From Arcuatula senhousia (taxonomy: Eukaryota > Mollusca > Bivalvia > Mytilida > Mytilidae), in assembly GCA_963971305.1 (NCBI GenBank), contig OZ020306.1, positions 52,984,686 through 53,048,685 on the forward strand: 64,000 bases of DNA, in the 5' to 3' direction. Both the position numbers and the translations under genes were made by a program. Below, piece after piece: positions 21,582-31,450 of this stretch. The first letter of the stretch is position 1. Each line of letters starts with the position of its first letter. Under the pieces are notes generated by a model that was given only the letters and a program-made list of their open reading frames with translations, did not search any database and was not told the DNA's origin.

Positions 21582-22225
21582 GGGTGTTACTAAAACGCAG
21601 AAACGGAATGCGGAACGGAAACGGAAAGCGGAATAAGTGTTTTTGTCCTAGTAGCTACATATGTTTTATATAGACTTTTCAACGTAGATGTATTGACATG
21701 GATGGTTAAATGCACATTTCTTTGTTCCCGTCAGGCCAAATTTGGCTTTTATCTTAGCCTTTCCTTTGTATTAATCTTGCAGATTTTCCACAATATTTTG
21801 CCTTCACTCCCTCCACGTTTTCCAATTTTCTGACCCACTGACCTTCCCGCTTCACGCCATTTTCCAACTTTATTACGCTGGTACAATTGATTGTTTAAAC
21901 TTTATATTTGGAAATGGAGTTAAACATGGAAACTTTGAAGAAAACCTTGGCTCAGAAGCGGAGGTTTGTTACAACATAATAACCCCCCAACATTCAGCAC
22001 AAACTGGCATCGCAGCTACCACGAAGACAACCAGGAAGACAATTATTCTTTAAAGTATGGGAGACCCAGATTTGGCAGTCAAGTACTATGTAACCGTAGG
22101 TCGATCCTGATAATTTTTTCAGCGAAATATAGCGAAGTTAAATTAAGATTTGACATGTCAGATTAGCTTTTGGTATATAAAGCTATAGCTCGGACACCGA
22201 TTTTATTTCGTCTCCCGAATTCTGA
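21582..22225. other. Non-coding flank with a short duplication
   Basis: It holds the second copy (about 21630-21705) of a GGAATAAGTGTTTTT...TATTGACATGGATGG stretch also found inside the neighbouring TIR element. Otherwise I see nothing recognisable. Confidence 0.5.
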
Positions 22226-22395
22226 GTAGAATCTGCACGTGGTGGGTGACGATTCCTGTCTCCGGTTGAACTGTAACTGGAGCAGCCAACTCTAGCGGTG
22301 GTGTGTCATGGGCCGGACTCATGGCACATAGCGTGTCTACAGTTAGTCAAACAGTCGCTGCAGAGGCTTCTAGTCTATAATCAGGACTATAAACT
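22226..22395 (+). mobile_element. SINE-like structured repeat, second copy
   Basis: It aligns with the unit at 15800-15980 through CGGTGGTGTGTCATGGG, CATGGCACATAGCG and GTCTA, and both end ACTATAAA. Paired segments are kept although their sequence differs: CATGGGCCGGACTCATG here against CATGGGCTGGACGACCCATG there. That suggests a folded RNA. It is probably a SINE head or body; no RNA polymerase III boxes could be assigned with confidence. Confidence 0.5.
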
Positions 22396-22769
22396 CCATA
22401 TTGATCACCATGCAGTATTTAATTTCATTCAGCCTTGAAGATATGGCATGACAAGTTCGAAGAATTTTTTAAGTGCATGCATGTACATGATATTATCTTA
22501 CAAAATATCCGTATAATTTTGTATAAAACATCCCTTCTAAAGAATACGCCTTAAAGAATTGAATTCTAAACCTAAGATTTGTTGCATTGATACGCGTTGT
22601 TTCAACAGTTTGTTAGTTATTGCTTTACGTCCAATCAGCACGATTGCGGCTATATCCGGGAGATGAGCATGAAATGGGTAATACAGTGAACACTAAATGA
22701 TGATTAAGTGGAAGGGGACACTAGGGAAGATAGTTTTGACTGCCACAAGAAAAAAAGTGATGGGAAGGG

Positions 22770-23060
22770 ATCGGAACTTTAGCCTCCTGCATGGGGATCA
22801 TTCTCTACCTAGACCTGCAGCAGAATTCTATAATGTGCGAGAAACGTGACACATGGCACCACTAAGGTTTGCAGTCAGGTTTTCGCATTATAGCCGGATG
22901 ACCCCGGCATTCATTGTGACAGGACTGTCCCATTAAACCACCTGGGGAAACATCCTAGTTGCTTTGTGGGCAAATAGGCCTGACCCGATGTCAAGTTTCT
23001 TAGCACTCTTTAGTGGCCTTTTACCGACAAGAGCGTTGTGGGCATATTCGCCACTTTGAA
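22770..23060 (+). repeat. Interspersed repeat, copy 1 (copy 2 at 63440-63765)
   Basis: Shared landmarks with copy 2, in the same order and orientation, are CCCATTAAACCACCTG/CCCATTCAACCACCTG, GCTTTGTGGGC, CTCTTTAGTGG and CTTTTACCGACAAG. The similarity is enough for a common family. Nothing coding is seen; a SINE read on the opposite strand is possible. Confidence 0.6.
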
Positions 23061-24220
23061 ACCACACGGTTTGTTTTTCAAACAGAATGAACTTTTATTG
23101 AAAAATGCTCGAACGTAAGGCTGTTACGTTTTGACATGCCATTTTGTGTTTGTGGCAATAACTTTTACATGAAATTTTACAATGATTATTATAACTAGAA
23201 GGGGATAAATTTGATTAACTTCGGGGATCCCCTCTTTATTTATGGAGAAATTAAGGGCCCAAAAGGGGCAAAAACTTCAAATATCTTATTTGTTCCTACA
23301 ACTAGTTTGCCTATTGCTACGAAAGTTCACAGCGATGTTCCTTAGTCTCTTTACCATGGATTTAAATCATAGAGGAGATTGATTTTTGGGTCCTTTTTTC
23401 ATTTAGAAATAAGGGGCCTGTAAAAGTATCGGAAACAATGGAAGATTAATTCTTGCAACCCAGTCTCATTAAAATTAGCCCCATAAGGGCTAGGACCAAC
23501 GTATGGGATATTAACTATTTTTTTACTGTTTTGAAACCTTTTTTTGTCTGTTTTTGGAAAATATCAATTGGATTCAATGAGACAATGTGGGTGGAAAGTT
23601 CATCAGAGTGCATGTGTCAAATAACTTTGCCAATCCACCATGGGCTGCATTTGCCAAGAGCAATTGACTTTCGGGCCTTAAACTTACAGAGTTCAACATG
23701 TTGCGTTCATATCATGTTGCGCGCGACAAAGATTTTAATTATGAGAATAATATCACGACCGTTATGATTTTCAATGACTAAAACAAGTACCCTTTCTTCG
23801 ATTTTCTAAGCATACTGACAGGATAATTAGCCATTCCTGGAGCAAATTCAATATAAATCTGTGTTTTGTAATTTTCTAAAAATAAAGTATATGAACTTGT
23901 ATGATTGGGGTCAGGAAATTATTCCGACAACCTATTACTCTGACAGCCCATTATTCCGACAATCCATTTCTCCGACAACCTATAGCTCAGACAGCCCATT
24001 TGTGATTTTCATATAAAGATATTTAAACATTTATAAAACATGTTTGTGACAAATAAAAACAAAATTTAATACACCTTTCATTCTTTGAATCCAGCTAGTT
24101 CTAAAACAATAGAGAAAGGTACATGTATCTCAAATATGATTGCACACCCCTAAAGCATAGCCTGGCTAAATAATCATTCAAAGATATAAAATAAGCAAAC
24201 ACACTGAGGATTCATAAACC
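23061..24220. repeat. Diverged non-coding repeat fragments
   Basis: Around 23230-23420 the sequence has the GGGGCC.../AAGGGGC... phrases seen also at 27640-27985, 30660-31450 and 52660-53780. The open frame at 23453-23767 lies in this repeat and has no family features. Three ATTCCGACA-type phrases (23930-24000) recur at short spacing. Confidence 0.4.
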
Positions 24221-26630
24221 TCAGGGGCCAGGTTAATGAAGCTGTCCTAAGCTTTGTCCTAAACCATGTCGTAGGACTGAAAATGGTATGTACAAAGGAT
24301 CATCCTTAGACCCGTCCTAGGATGTAAAATGAAGCCATCTTAGAATAACCACAAATAGGACCATCCTTAAACGAATTTAAGATAATCCTAAATAGCCATA
24401 TGTAAAGCATTTACGCCGATGTAAAGGCGTTTGAAAAAAAGAGTTTTTTTGTTTTACATTTTCAAATGTAAAATAGATTTAGGGACCGACCATTTAACTT
24501 GAAAGGGGGGGCTTGGTTTTTTCCTAAAAAATATATTCTGAAAATTATTTCTGATGAAAAAAATATTTTGGCAGCTGAGGGTAAGAAAAAAAAATATTCT
24601 GAAGAAGGATTTCTGCTATAAAAATAATGCTGATAATGAAAAAAAATATTCTGTCGCGACGCCTTCGAAAAATCGCGGAAAAAAAATTCTCATTAAAACA
24701 AAAAACCAAGCCCCACCCCCTTTCACGTTAAATGGTCTGTCCCTTAAACGGTTTTTTTTTTTATTGCGAAGCCTTTGGTTTTTTTAGATAATAAAAATAA
24801 TTTATTTCAATATCATTGCATTTCTTCATTCAGTTTTTTCTGTGCTTTGCACTTATCACTAATAACCAAAGCAAATCTTTAAGTTTGGGAAGCAAATATC
24901 CAAGTGAACTGTTAATCGTTAGTTTCAAAAGTCAAAATGTAACTGGTAAAACACAGATCAACAGTATCCAATATATGGGTAACTATTGAGAAAATTTCAC
25001 CAATGGCAAAAATATCTTTATTTGCTAAATTGAGAAAGTAAAATATTAAAAATGAGAGTTGGGCCTCTTACAACCCTAATTCAAGGAGATAAAACCTATT
25101 TCAGACACTTTTTTTAAGATTAAAGGCACAAGGATGGTCCAAGGACAACAATTTTCACATCCTAAATTTAGGACCAAATTTAGGACATGCCCTGTTTAGG
25201 CAAGCGTTAGCTGCCTTATGTAGTCATAAGGTTACTGCTGGCTTTCGCGGTTTTTTTGTATTTAGACGGAGTAATCTGCCTACTGTAACTATTTATCTCA
25301 TATATTACTTTTTAAAATATTATCGTAACGAGGTTTAGGTTTATATTGTAGAATTTTTGATAGATGTGAATAAGTGTCCATGTTACGAAAGTACAGGATA
25401 AAACGAAAGTCAAACCACACTGAAGGAATAAGATTCTGGATACATAAACTGATAACTGTTAAAATCAAAGTCTTAGATACATGAACGTTCATATATTTAT
25501 TTATTTTCAAAGTCCAGAAAACATATCAAAAACACAATAAACATATTTACAAAAACGAAACCGCTCACGGGGCGGTGTGAACCCGGATCCTACATTCTGG
25601 CGTCTGACCGCTAACTCCTACATTCTAAAACTGCCTTATAAAAAATATTTTTTTTCAAACTTATGTTAGGACCTTTTACTAAAAAGCCTTAGCGACGGAT
25701 TAACAAATTACAAGATCAAAAGAGAGGAAAAGACGGATTAAAAATTCATAGGAATTACTTAGTTTTGACATGTTTGTCTAATTGACTTTATTGTCGTTCT
25801 TGACTTTATCTTAATCTTATAAAATACAGGAAAAATGTGTGAAAAATAATGCAAACAAATAAAGTAAAAATATATGAAACTTGACGGTTGCTGATAAAAA
25901 TAAAGTAAAATCGTGTAAAAATATAAAAATCAAAGTTCTATATGAAAAATGAAATATTTTGATACCTAACATGATATGAGATATGAAAGTCGCAAAAATA
26001 GAAATTTAACATTTTATGAAAATCTACACTACGACAACTTGATCAAATATGTTAGCATTTAAACTTTTTTTTTAAATATCTCTATTTTTTAAACGACACA
26101 CAACAAGTTTTAATAATTCCTTTGCAATTTACATAACGAACTTTTTAATGATCGGCTCTGGAATATACATGAATATTTATCTGTAACTTTATTGGTCGTG
26201 CTCTTCCTTTCAATATTGCTGTTATTCCATTGGTTAATGTAGGTTAGTTTCTGATTCATTCATAAAATTCAATATACAATTAATACCCTAGTTTATGTTC
26301 GCGAGTTCATTTTCATCGAAGGGGTTTTTAAACCGATACCATTTGTGCAAAATACAATGCATGTGCACCCGAAAATTATATAACTTTGATCAAAATTATG
26401 ATTTTTATAAATTGAACAATCTTCTGTGCCAAAAGGGAGGGCACTAGAGTGTTCATTAACTTTCAAAATATCTGTTATTTTAGTGCTTACATATTTCGCT
26501 TGCCATTTAACGCTTTAACACTTTGATTTAGGATACCTTCAATAACACAACTCAGGACTGAGACATGTCCAAAGACCATCCTTAGACATGTCCTAATCCT
26601 AGGACACCTTCGTTAACACGGCCCCAGGTT
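24221..26630. repeat. Possible 2.4-kb TIR repeat with GGGGCC tips
   Basis: The left tip GGGGCCAGGTTAATGAAGCT and the right tip, inverted, GGGGCCGTGTTAACGAAGGT are alike. Both are followed inward by repeated CCTAGGAC/GTCCTA and GACCATCCTTAGAC phrases. Similar phrases at 25100-25200 leave open two abutting elements. No transposase or clear target duplication was found. Confidence 0.5.
24482..24743. mobile_element. Harbinger-like MITE, 262 bp
   Basis: Ends are GGGACCGACCATTTAACTTG and, inverted, GGGACAGACCATTTAACGTG, continuing into AAAGGGGG and GGCTTGGTTTTTT. TTA flanks both sides (24479-24481, 24744-24746). A 3-bp TTA/TAA target with GGG-starting tips is typical of PIF/Harbinger. The interior is A-rich ATATTCTGA-type sequence without coding potential. 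Confidence 0.8.
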
Positions 26631-26731
26631 AACTTGTATTAAAATCTGATTATCCCGCTGATGAAAAACGAAATTAAAAAGAAATAATGTCATATCCATA
26701 TCCATGTATGCTGTGCTTTGTTCGTGCAAAA

Positions 26732-26782
26732 TTATAGTAAAATCTATTTAGCATATAACATGCTAAATAGATTTTACTATAA
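26732..26782. repeat. Perfect 23-bp inverted repeat with 5-nt loop
   Basis: Arms 26732-26754 and 26760-26782 are exact reverse complements (arm core AGTAAAATCTATTTAGCAT) around the loop ATAAC. It could be a very small snap-back element; no flanking duplication is evident. Confidence 0.9.
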
Positions 26783-27239
26783 GATTAAAAATCTCATGAA
26801 CCTTTTCAGGCGGAGGGGGATACAAAAAGGTCAAATTCGAATTAATTACAAAACATCACATTGATCTGGTATAGCAAACCCGAAAGAGAATCGTAAAACA
26901 TAAGACATATCACAGAAAAGTTTCTTCAATTTGTTCTTATAATACCTAAAAGAAATTGCATTTCAAAAAGCATATTTAGCCGAAACTAAAATGGCAGTCT
27001 CCCTTTGGAATACCTTTGTCACCTGCGATTTTAATATTAACAGGAAGTGGGTGAGTTAAGGACATCACGTCGCACCATATATGACTATAGGACACATGTT
27101 CAATTACTCGGGACGAAGTTTCTGAGCCGTTTTCAAAGAGTCTCAGAATCTTGAAATGCTTTCCTGATCTTCATTTTTATTTGTTTAATTAATAATATTT
27201 GTAAAGTCCAAGGGTCTTATAAACTAGGGTCTAAAGAAA

Positions 27240-27550
27240 ATCAGAACTATTGTATAGATAGAGAAAAGCGCTGTTGCTTGCTTAAATCTTCATTAAGCTC
27301 TATAAAAGTCTACATTTGGTCGAAGTTGTAAGATGACTCCCTTTGAAGGTCAAAAATAGCATTTTTGCCGTATAGAATGAAAACTTGCAGATAGGAAAAA
27401 GCTGTTGCTTGCTTATATCAACCCTTTGGCCAATTAAGCTTTAGAAAAGTCTCTATTGGGCCAAAGTTGTCAAATGTCCCCTGCTCATAGAAAGACCTTT
27501 ATAGCTTGAGGACCAGGTAAAGCGACTCATGCTCCTGGGAGCCTCTTGTA
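27240..27550 (+). repeat. Fragment of the 155-bp tandem repeat family
   Basis: It shares GATAGAGAAAAGC(GC)TGTTGCTTGC, TATAGAATGAAAACT and the closing GCTCCTGGGAGCCTCTTGT with 13014-14536, in the same orientation. It is shortened internally and non-coding. Confidence 0.7.
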
Positions 27551-27639
27551 TTTTATATTTCGAAATTTCATTTGAATCAATAAACTATTTATAAGGGAAA
27601 AAATAAGACTTAAAGCATATAAAATTAAACATTTGAAAT

Positions 27640-27984
27640 GTTAGTCCCTTTTGGGCCCCTAATTTCTAAACAACTTAACAAATAAGGTCAAAACCCCCAA
27701 AATCAATCCCATTCATCCTTGTATGTTAGGAAACATTATTGTAAAATTTATGAGCATTTGGTATGTCAGAACAAAAGTTATTTTGGGAAGAAACAAAGAA
27801 GTAACAATATCTTAATGAAAAAAATCAATCCCATCCATCCTCTTATAATAAGGAACATCATTGTCAAATTTCATAGCAATCGGATAACTAGAACTTAAGT
27901 TATTTTATGTAACACTAAAGTAAACAGACAACTAAGACGACATCATCATACCATTATACGTCCGCAAATCTCTTAAAAAGGTCT
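27640..27984 (+). repeat. Non-coding repeat family (also at 30660-31450)
   Basis: It shares TTAGTCCCTTTTGG, AAATTTCATAGCAATCGG/AAATTTCATAACAATCGG, GACGACATCATCATACCATTATACG/GACAACGACATCGCC...ATTATACG and a final CGCAAA with the 30.7-31.45-kb stretch. No gene. Confidence 0.55.
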
Positions 27985-28875
27985 CTTAAATTTTGTCTAT
28001 AAATGATGAAATATTACAATATTCTTCATGTGAAAAACTTTTGGGAGTAAAAATTGATAGTTGCACGAGTTGGAAACATCAAATTGACCATATATGTTCC
28101 CATATTTCATCTAGACTCTTTTTACTTTCTAAAATCAAAAAATTTCTTAATCTTGAAACTAGAAAAACTTTTTATAATGGCTATATTCTCCCATTGATTG
28201 ATTATTGTTGCATCGTTTGGGGAAACTGTGGAAGTGAAGGTATTACAAAAATACTTAAACTTCAAAAAAGAGCTGCTAGGTTAATTTTAGATGCAGAACC
28301 CTTATCACTATCAAAACCTCTTTTTCAGAAATTGGGATGGATGACAGTTGATATCAGAATCAAATATCATAAATATCTAATGATCCAAAAAAGTCTAACT
28401 GAAAAAGCTCCCATTTACCTAACAAACATGTTCACATTCTCAAACAACACCCATGATTTGAGAAATAATGTGTCAAAGAAAAGGCTTATTGTACCAAAGC
28501 CTAAAACAGAAATCTATAAAAGATCATTCCAATACTCAGGTTCTGTTTTATGGAATGATTTACCAACTCAATTACAGGCTATCTGTAATACAAATCTGTT
28601 TAAATTGAAAATAAAGAGTCATTTACTTCATTCTTGTTCATAGTTCTTTTTTATCTTTATTTTTTGATCTTGTAAACATTGACTTTTGTTTTCTATAGAT
28701 GTTGTTTGCATATTGTTTATTTTTTTAATGTAATTCCTATGAGGGCCTCAGGGAAGATTAGTTATTATAGTGTCATGATTGTTGCATACTTTTACTTTGT
28801 AAGCATAATAATATTGTAAACTAACTGTGTTACCCTCTATAAATAAAGAATTTATTATTATTATTATTATTACAA
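27985..28875 (+). mobile_element. 5'-truncated CR1/L2-like LINE 3' end
   Basis: The C-terminal third of a LINE ORF2 is followed by a 230-bp 3' UTR and an (ATT)n tail at about 28850-28872. Truncation near 27985 falls directly in coding sequence. The thumb/C-terminal protein type differs from the three Nimb-like LINEs in the window and is closer to CR1/L2-type elements. The LINE at 46421-50865 may be from the same group, but they share no overlapping region to compare. Confidence 0.8.
27993..28643 (+). CDS. CR1/L2-like LINE ORF2, C-terminal part
   Basis: The 216-residue frame is uninterrupted and ends at a natural stop. It shows the thumb motif EKLLGVKIDSCTSWKHQI (about residues 14-31), LPLIDYCCIVWGNC, LQKRAARLIL and, later, SGSVLWNDLPTQLQ, all typical of the end of CR1-type ORF2. 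The palm and endonuclease are absent, so the Met at 27993 is not a genuine start. The intact frame suggests a fairly recent insertion, but it can have no enzymatic activity. Confidence 0.75.
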   Translation: MSINDEILQYSSCEKLLGVKIDSCTSWKHQIDHICSHISSRLFLLSKIKKFLNLETRKTFYNGYILPLIDYCCIVWGNCGSEGITKILKLQKRAARLILDAEPLSLSKPLFQKLGWMTVDIRIKYHKYLMIQKSLTEKAPIYLTNMFTFSNNTHDLRNNVSKKRLIVPKPKTEIYKRSFQYSGSVLWNDLPTQLQAICNTNLFKLKIKSHLLHSCS

Positions 28876-29269
28876 GTGTGACCGTGCATATAAATATACA
28901 AAGGTTTTTTTTATTTCTTTTAAATATTTATGTATGGTCTACTAAAATGTATACGCTGTTTTATGACTACCATTTTAGATAACCTGAAATGCAGCTAAAT
29001 ATTGTTCAGTTTTTATCCCAGCTATTAAGTAGAAGTGTAAATAAAGTTTTACCTTGGTGTCCAGTTCATTCTCGCTTCGTCATGAGTTCATGTTGCTGAT
29101 TGCGGTTTTGACGATTGTATAATGTGTTTCTGTTTGTTGTATTGTCTGAATTAGTGATTATATTAGTCATTCGATCGTGGCTTTAGGAACATACAGATGA
29201 AACACTTTTGATTTTGATCTGTACTGATACTTATGCAACTGCATACCATATATTAATGGTGTACCATAA
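28876..29269. other. Non-coding stretch before the ribozyme array
   Basis: Nothing recognised. Confidence 0.4.
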
Positions 29270-29593
29270 CGTCAGGCGTAGCAAAATTTATTGTCTGGAA
29301 CTTTGTTGTCATTTGTATTTCGAACACACGTGAAGGTTAGCACTGCTGGTGGAGTTTAAATTCCCCGAGGTTAGCCCGCTCCGGCACCAACACTTTTGAG
29401 TTGGAGAATACATCAAAGCTTTAAATTATCCGTCTAAATTTCAAAATTTTCTAAACCCTACGGCTCTTCCTACACCAGACATAGGTTGAATATCTTAGTA
29501 ATAATTTGGTTCCCCAGTTTGGTATTTTTGGTTATACTGTTCTATGCTCTTCATATTCATACAGTGTTTGGCATTTTTAATATTTTTGGTAGA

Positions 29594-29637
29594 GCGCCTC
29601 TGATGAGTCTTGAATAGACGAAACGCGCGTCAGGCGT
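29594..29637 (+). ncRNA. Type I hammerhead ribozyme, copy 1
   Basis: The core CUGAUGA is at 29600-29606. Helix II is GUCU-UGAAU-AGAC and the GAAA is at 29620-29623. A three-pair helix III (ACG/CGU) has a two-base loop. The predicted cleavage site follows C at 29631 in GUC. Helix I pairs GCGCCU (29594-29599) with AGGCGU (29632-29637). All conserved core positions are present. The very short helix III matches the minimal hammerheads of Penelope-like elements, which tend to cleave as dimers. Confidence 0.85.
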
Positions 29638-29951
29638 AGCAAAATTTATTGTCTGGAACTTTGTTGTCATTTGTATTTCAAACACACGTGAAGGTTAGCA
29701 CTGCTGGTGGAGTTTAAATTCCCCGAGGTTAGCCCGCTCCGGCACCAACACTTTTGAGTTGGAGAATACATCAAAGCTTTAAATTATCCGTCTAAATTTC
29801 AAAATTTTCTAAACCCTACGGCTCTTCCTACACCAGACATAGGTTGAATATCTTAGTAATAATTTGGTTCCCCAGTTTGGTATTTTTGGTTATACTGTTC
29901 TATGCTCTTCATATTCATACAGTGTTTGGCATTTTCAATATTTTTGGTAGA

Positions 29952-29995
29952 GCGCCTCTGATGAGTCGTGAATAGACGAAATGCGCGTCAGGCGT
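29952..29995 (+). ncRNA. Type I hammerhead ribozyme, copy 2
   Basis: CUGAUGA is at 29958-29964 and the predicted cleavage follows 29989. It differs from copy 1 by C to U at position 15.2, leaving a G-U wobble in helix III, and by a lost closing pair in helix II. Helix I is unchanged. Activity is probably weaker. Confidence 0.8.
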
Positions 29996-30309
29996 AGCAA
30001 AATTTATTGTCTGGAACTTTGTTGTCATTTGTATTTCGAACACACGTGAAGGTTAGCACTGCTGGTGGAGTTTAAATTCCCCGAGGTTAGCCCGCTCCGG
30101 CACCAACACTTTTGAGTTGGAGAATACATCAAAGCTTTAAATTATCCTTCTAAATTTCAAAATTTTCTAAACCCTACGGCTCTTCCTACACCAGACATAG
30201 GTTGAATATCTTAGTAATAATTTGGTTCCCCAGTTTGGTATTTTTGGTTATACTGTTCTATGCTCTTCATATTCATACAGTATTTGGCATTTTCAATATT
30301 TTTGGTAGA

Positions 30310-30353
30310 GCACCTCTGATGAGTCTTGAATAGACGAAACGCGCGTCAGGCGT
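30310..30353 (+). ncRNA. Type I hammerhead ribozyme, copy 3
   Basis: CUGAUGA is at 30316-30322 and the predicted cleavage follows 30347. Helices II and III are as in copy 1. A G to A change in the 5' strand of helix I (GCACCU) introduces one mismatch against AGGCGU. Confidence 0.8.
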
Positions 30354-30394
30354 AGCAAAATTTATTGTCTGGAACTTTGTTGTCATTTGTATTT

Positions 30395-30659
30395 TGTTAA
30401 ACAAATTAGACCATCATCGCCTACAGGCAAGGCAAGAATTCTAGTAAGTTCAATAAAAAGCTACACCGAGCGCAGCATGATACGACTGTAACATGTTAAA
30501 CCCTGTACATTTGAGGCCCAATATGGATAGTCAATTGCTTTGGTCACATGCAGCCCATGGTGGACTTATAAAGCTTTTTGACACATGCATCCTGTGGTTG
30601 ACTTTAACAGTGTGATTTTGAAAATTATACCAAAAATAAAAAGATGATATTATAGTGAG
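30395..30659. other. Non-coding stretch
   Basis: Nothing recognised after the end of the array. Confidence 0.4.
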
Positions 30660-31450
30660 GCAAATCTTTGGCCCCCTGCAGCAATGTAAAGGTGCAATAT
30701 ATTTTCAAACCATGGACACATTTAGGTGACAGAATTCAATGTGCAATTCAACAACAAAAAAATCAAAATCGAATGAATGATAAACATTCTACAACAGTTT
30801 TGTCAATGCACCTGTTTTAGTCCCTTTTGGCCCTTTTTTTCTAAAACGGTAGGGGGCACAAATACAATACCAACTTTCCCTGAGTGAATATAACCATCAT
30901 ATAAAAATTTCATTACAATTGGTGGGTCCACTACAGCTAATTTTCTTTACCTGGGCAAACTTTAAATAAAATTAAGTTTTTCCACTTCGACCCCTAATTT
31001 CTCGAAAATGGTTGGAGATATTGCAAATCTGATGGAAAAACACAGGCAGGGGTTTTCACAAGGATTCCAATGAAAAAAAGATTTTCAAAATCGGAACACA
31101 AATAAAAAAGTCAATTTTTAGGGAGTGGTCATTTTTTGCCCCCCTGTCGCAATGAAACAGTGCAATAAATATTAAAACCATTGACTTATTTAGTTGACAT
31201 AATTTAATGAGGAATAAAAAAAAAGAACTTTTCAAATCGAATGAATAATAATATATACCCGTTTTAGCCCCTTTTGGCCCTTTCTCTAAAACGGTAGGGG
31301 CCACAAACCCCAAATACAACCCTTCTGTAGTGGTAACAAACATTATAACAAAATTTCATAACAATCGGTCAATATTTACTCAAGTTATAGCACGGAAACC
31401 AAATGACTACAGAAGACAACGACATCGCCATAACATTATACGATCGCAAA
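30660..31450 (+). repeat. Non-coding repeat, two diverged tandem sections
   Basis: Sections at 30660-30900 and 31120-31340 repeat the phrases GCCCCCTG(C/T)..GCAATG, AAACCAT(T)GAC, TTTTAG(T)CCC(C)TTTTGGCCC and AAAACGGTAGGGG. The closing part matches 27860-27975. The open frame at 31330-31575 is inside the repeat and has no support as a gene. Confidence 0.55.

Larger units (their letters stand above)
29270..30394 (+). repeat. Retrozyme/PLE-LTR-like tandem array of 358-bp monomers with hammerheads
   Basis: Three head-to-tail, nearly identical monomers. The landmark GTC|AGGCGTAGC occurs at 29273, 29631, 29989 and 30347, exactly 358 apart. The last three are each preceded by a hammerhead core; the first is not. 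The array starts within a few bases of the predicted cleavage position and stops 47 bases after the last one, at TCATTTGTATTT. The monomer has no open frame of note. Hammerhead-bearing tandem monomers of this size are known as retrozymes and as terminal repeats of Penelope-like elements in animals including bivalves. Which of the two this is cannot be told from the window. Confidence 0.85.

Noticed and set aside
29270..30394. Direct repeats that might suggest a CRISPR-like array
   Set aside because: The repeat unit is 358 bp without spacers and carries ribozyme cores; the context is eukaryotic.
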